Below, one piece after another: positions 60,901 to 64,000 of a stretch of 64,000 bases of DNA. The notes below the pieces were generated by a model. It was not told the origin of the DNA and searched no databases. It saw nothing but the letters and a program-made list of their open reading frames with translations. The first letter of the stretch is position 1. Each line of letters starts with the position of its first letter. This DNA is from an uncultured Clostridia bacterium (GTDB lineage: Bacteria; Bacillota; Clostridia; Monoglobales; Monoglobaceae): NCBI GenBank assembly GCA_947631965.1, contig CANRNL010000001.1, forward strand, positions 1 through 64,000, read 5' to 3'. The translations under genes were made by a program, and so were the position numbers.

Positions 60901-62858
60901 CTGCGGTAGTTGCCGTCAAGCCTCGGTACATATACCATATAGTCCATTTCCTTTGCCTCTTTAAAGGTAAAGGTAAATTCACTGCTCTCCCAGAAAACGC
61001 GCGCCGTCCAGTGGGTCGCGTAGTCGCCGTCGGCGACGTTGTGAACGTCAAAGCCGTTCGGATATTCGCTCAGCCATACGTTGTTGGGGTCTGTCATAAC
61101 AATATCCTCTATGTTGCTGAGGTCTATCATATTCATAGTGGGTATTTCGGGAGCTTCAAGCTCGGTTTTCTTGGGCACGCCGGTTGTCAAATCCGACTTC
61201 GGGCCCTCGCCTATATCGTTGCCCGCTATGACATACAGCTCGTACTCCACGTCGTTGGTAAGTCCGCCTATCGAGGTCTTGGGCTCGTAAATTTTGTCGC
61301 CCCACTGCGTAAAATCTTTATCCGAAGCCTTTTTATAGAAAACCTTATAATATGTCGCGTCCTCGGTTGCCTTCCACGACAGTCCGAGCGCGCAGTCCAT
61401 CGGAGTTACTACTATCATATCGGGCTTCAGCGGCGGCGAGGTCGGCTGAGGTATCGCGCTGACCGTTTCGGAGCGTCCGCCGCTCCAGTCGCCGCTTATC
61501 GGAACCACGTTAAAGTGGTACGTTTTAAGATTTTTAAGTCCTGTAATGAGCGCGGAGTTTGTGCTGACCGTAAGCTGCAGTTCCTCGCTCTCGCCTTCCA
61601 TTCTGTAGTATACGGTGTAGCCCGTGATGTTCGGGAATTTATCCCATGTGAGCATAACGCTCTCGTTTCTCGGCTCAGCCTTTACGTTCTTAACGCTGAG
61701 CGACTGAAGCACGGGATTTTCGGGTACTATATCCTTGAGGAATTTTACTTCCTGAATTACCGCAAAGGTAGGCGTTCCGTCCTCGCCCTCCGCCTTGGTA
61801 ACGTTTATTACTACCTTCTTTACCGCAACCCGCTTGCCGAGCGGAATTACGACGCTTCTCGCCGACGAATCAAAGACGCTCAGGAGCGATACGCCCTCAG
61901 GTATGGTTTCGTCAAACGCAATACTCTCGGTAATCTCTTTTCCGTGTCCGTCCTCATAGGTAACGTCCGCAACGCCCGCCGTTATCGCGCCCGCAGCATC
62001 GGGCGCCACAATTTCTATCTGCTCCATTTCGGTCGCGCTGTTGAACTCTATCGGTATGGCAAGCTCTCCGCCCTCGCTCTTTGAGGTGACGGAAACCGGA
62101 TTTTGGTTGTTCTCCGCAAATATATCGCTTATACTTCCCTCTACATTGACATAATCGTTTATAACATCTGTCTTAACCGCCTTCTGAGCGATAAGCGCGG
62201 TGTCGAAAATCTGCGCGTCGCCCGTGCCGTCTATCTGGTGGTTAACGTACGCGAGGTCTACGATATTGACCTCGCCGTCGCCGTTTAGGTCATAAACGCC
62301 GAGATTGTCCGTCTTTCCAAGCTCATCCGACATCAAATCGCGGTCTTTTTTATTCACCTTGCCGTCGCCGTTTAGGTCGCCTATCGAGAATGTGTCGCCG
62401 CCCGTGCCGACTATCACCTGACGCGAGTAGTCGTCTATGCTTATGACGGGGGTCTTGTACGGAACGTATCCGTCTCCCTTAAACTCAAAGCTGTAATCGC
62501 CGAGCGGAAGTCCGGGAACGGTTATGTCGAGATAGCCTATCTCCTTTTCGCCGTTCATAACTCCGCCTTCGGTATTTTTCTTTGTAACAACCGCCCTGTC
62601 GCTTATCTCTCCGCTAACGCCGCCGTCAAACGGAATTTCGCCTATCGCGCTTCCGTTTTTGTCATACAGTGTAACATTGATATTCTTCTCCCGCACAGTC
62701 GCAAGAAGCTGCGGATAGTCGAAACGCAGCGTCGCGTGCAGTGAACCGGTTATATCCGTGTTCTGCTCATCCGCCGCGAAAACCGTCGCGGGAACGGTTG
62801 TAAGCGTAAGAGCTGCACTCAGTATCGTTGCCAATAACCTTTTCTTGTTCACAATCAT
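57951..62858 (-). CDS. Very large secreted M60-like metallopeptidase with dockerin pair and FN3 domains
   Basis: Signal peptide; dockerin pair GDLNGDGKVNKKDRDLM/YDLNGDGEVNIVDLAYVNHQIDG; FN3 repeats; discoidin-like regions; gluzincin motif GLAHEVGHNMDKLGKAEITNN. Confidence 0.88.
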   Translation of the reverse strand: MIVNKKRLLATILSAALTLTTVPATVFAADEQNTDITGSLHATLRFDYPQLLATVREKNINVTLYDKNGSAIGEIPFDGGVSGEISDRAVVTKKNTEGGVMNGEKEIGYLDITVPGLPLGDYSFEFKGDGYVPYKTPVISIDDYSRQVIVGTGGDTFSIGDLNGDGKVNKKDRDLMSDELGKTDNLGVYDLNGDGEVNIVDLAYVNHQIDGTGDAQIFDTALIAQKAVKTDVINDYVNVEGSISDIFAENNQNPVSVTSKSEGGELAIPIEFNSATEMEQIEIVAPDAAGAITAGVADVTYEDGHGKEITESIAFDETIPEGVSLLSVFDSSARSVVIPLGKRVAVKKVVINVTKAEGEDGTPTFAVIQEVKFLKDIVPENPVLQSLSVKNVKAEPRNESVMLTWDKFPNITGYTVYYRMEGESEELQLTVSTNSALITGLKNLKTYHFNVVPISGDWSGGRSETVSAIPQPTSPPLKPDMIVVTPMDCALGLSWKATEDATYYKVFYKKASDKDFTQWGDKIYEPKTSIGGLTNDVEYELYVIAGNDIGEGPKSDLTTGVPKKTELEAPEIPTMNMIDLSNIEDIVMTDPNNVWLSEYPNGFDVHNVADGDYATHWTARVFWESSEFTFTFKEAKEMDYMVYVPRLDGNYRRSLDRYSITVWDEAGNQKQVVSGQAIPINSNETGYMILPFERTKVKKLAVSIAQWDGSPTGVSLSEVAFYEADDLEGEVRELFANDIYTELSESAKADKDAALQKIEALRARANDAAGYYVDKNALLDELSLAEALLGGDTSALGIVKFGAESRSTSPDSEKYMQSASDLQPLGAVAYATDYAVRTNKPQTKVTIYAHIPDGEEVYLVPTQYFAEANAWQGGGIPLQNGRNIIDIPKLGTQTSERGGALYLRYSGSKADEISLHIRLGVTKVPLLELSDWYSIDDTERRARISAYVEELEAHTKAYRMTETGIYNSTEISMPNVLLSVAASPVLSAIKPTGADNAAAAETLYNNVLAWEEFMHVANTTQGIDNTLENSDMQSRQNIRYMRMFAKAFMYAAGAHIGIGFGSVGGTVVGRPTSMLGDGAETNGLFGWGLAHEVGHNMDKLGKAEITNNIYAILMQTYDGDKNILPSRLELEDKYEDIYQKVAEGRPGMANDVFVQLGMYWQLHLAYDDGDAPLGFYNRFFKEWKSGGAEGSYDEKVALTASKVANRNLTDFFTSWGMVLSDEVKSELGAYPAEERSIQYLNDESRRYRLSGGATGSGTTTAEATLDADNEKQVNLTFSTTADKAAVLGFEIKRNGRTIAFVRYNDGENASAQAGGEYTDLIGSANNRAFEYTVSAYDMLGNMIDEADAGQVRVSYVDTVDPSEYTVTKTADGLTAVMNERTAVSGVKITNAPESGEFTVTITRTEDGENVSAVAKRGDFTKNETPDAGYYVAYFNKPGAASDDTRIWTYDAEEITVEGVPETAEVEFISYAGDDIGFYEDAAVGYLKDDYMYGEGEDEVIKAGTLVVTGTYRGDPLYNTIQVNGRFTSVNPETNEESVIERAIDGYSLLFAEIPDDGEVSDISDGFFIFVPDVQAEAELQGEVPDCSAESLLPAWIKAEIYRTDTIESADSRRLTSDTVWISSPSEDSMPEIILK

Positions 62859-62996
62859 TCCTCCTTATTTTTAATAGCCGTTAAATTCGGCAATAATATG
62901 CTTACTATTATTTTACTTATTTTTGGGGTATATTGTCAACGTACGCAACAAAGATGTTACACGTTCGCAACGAAAATTTAATATTTCAAAAAATGT

Positions 62997-64000
62997 TTAT
63001 TCGCCGTATTCGGCGGTGAGCATTTCGCGGAGGGCGGGAGAGTCAATCAGTGAATGATAGGTAAACATTATTTCGCCGTCTATACGAGGCTCGGCGCGGT
63101 TCCTCTCTATCTGCGCCTTTATCTCCTCCACTCCGCGCTCGCCGTACCACGCGCTGCTCTCGTCGCTCTCCTGCGCCGCCTTATACGCCGCCATTCCTAT
63201 GTAAAGCTCCGCCGCCGTGCCGTCCGTCACATCGCTCCACCAGTCGCACAGCGTCGCGTAGTCCGCAAGCTCAAAGCCTATGTTCCAATATATCTGAGGC
63301 GCGATATAATCCACTATTCCCTTCTTCACCCAGCCGCGCGAGTCGGCGGACGCGGCGTAATAACTTTCGTTGCCGCCCTTTGTGTCGCTTCCGAGCGGAT
63401 TGGAAGAGCGGTTTGCCCACACTCCCGCCGGACTTATGCCGAATTTGGCGCTCGGCTTCTTCGCCTTTACTGTATCATAGATTGCGCTCACGAGCGCGTC
63501 CACGTTTTCTCTGCGCCAGTCCTCGATGTTTTTGCCGTCGCCGTATTTTGCAAACGCCTCGCTGTCGTCAAACTCGCCGCTCGGATAGAAGTAATCGTCC
63601 ATATGTATGCCGTCCGCGTCGTACCGCTCCAAAATCTCCGAAACGCCGCTTACCACAAGGTCGCGGACCTCGGGAAGCCCCGGATTTAAGTACAGCTTGC
63701 CGCCGCACTCGACCGAAAAGCCGTCCGAGAGCGCGGGATTATTTTCCGCGAGTGCGGCGCTCTCCGCCTCGTCCGACGATACGCGGAAAGGATTTATCCA
63801 CGCATGAAGCGCAATTTTTTTCTCGTGCGCCCGCTCGATAATATATTCGAGCGGGTCAAAGCCGTCGGGCGGCTCCGCGCCCTGCCTGCCCGTCAGATAT
63901 TTTGACCACGGAAAAATGTCCGACTTATACATTGCGTCGCAGGCGGGACGAACCTGAAAGAAAATCGCGTTAAAGCCCATATCCGCGGCGTTTTGCACGA
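62997..64000 (-). CDS. GHL10/DUF187 (YngK-like) glycoside hydrolase-like protein, N-terminus outside window
   Basis: MGFNAIFFQVRPACDAMYKSDIFPWSKYLTG...HAWINPFRVS...DGIHMDDYFYPSGEFDD. Confidence 0.9.
   Translation of the reverse strand, partial: VQNAADMGFNAIFFQVRPACDAMYKSDIFPWSKYLTGRQGAEPPDGFDPLEYIIERAHEKKIALHAWINPFRVSSDEAESAALAENNPALSDGFSVECGGKLYLNPGLPEVRDLVVSGVSEILERYDADGIHMDDYFYPSGEFDDSEAFAKYGDGKNIEDWRRENVDALVSAIYDTVKAKKPSAKFGISPAGVWANRSSNPLGSDTKGGNESYYAASADSRGWVKKGIVDYIAPQIYWNIGFELADYATLCDWWSDVTDGTAAELYIGMAAYKAAQESDESSAWYGERGVEEIKAQIERNRAEPRIDGEIMFTYHSLIDSPALREMLTAEYGE

Overview
64 kb of a spore-forming Firmicute (Clostridia-type) chromosome. Evidence for this: SpoIIID, SLH surface proteins, no outer-membrane genes, strong Shine-Dalgarno sites. 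The backbone is housekeeping: a minus-strand run spoIIID / secA-prfB-prfA-tsaC-LMW phosphatase-rimI-tsaD; ecfA1-ecfA2-ecfT-truA-DUF5711-cvpA-rho; addB; a malic enzyme; tRNA-Leu(UAA). Mixed in are carbohydrate-active and surface genes: a PL1-like pectate lyase, GH28, GH43, GH13, a GH26-like protein, a GHL10/DUF187 protein, an M28 peptidase, a dockerin-M60 peptidase, SLH proteins and a BspA-like LRR protein. Main items to follow up: (1) a ~7.3 kb AT-richer cassette (about 31.3-38.6 kb) inserted between a GH28 gene and an RHH/SIR2 locus, with a transposase remnant at its left edge. It holds five co-oriented genes in two transcription units: two uncharacterised proteins, one with a glycine-rich membrane segment; then an uncharacterised protein, a Ycf46-like AAA+ ATPase, and a protein combining a PD-(D/E)XK-like motif with a glycine-zipper tail. 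It is a candidate undescribed conflict/defence system. (2) An unannotated type I toxin-antitoxin-like locus at 14.0-14.3 kb: a 22-aa hydrophobic peptide, a convergent antisense RNA with consensus promoter and terminator, an SD-sequestering hairpin and complementary mRNA ends. (3) A dockerin-bearing M60-like peptidase followed 11 bp later by an SLH protein with a possible cohesin-like domain. (4) A prfB programmed frameshift site using UAA rather than the usual UGA. (5) Two inverted copies of a ~253-bp MITE-like element whose terminal hairpins show compensatory changes. All family calls were made by eye from translations; no database search was run.
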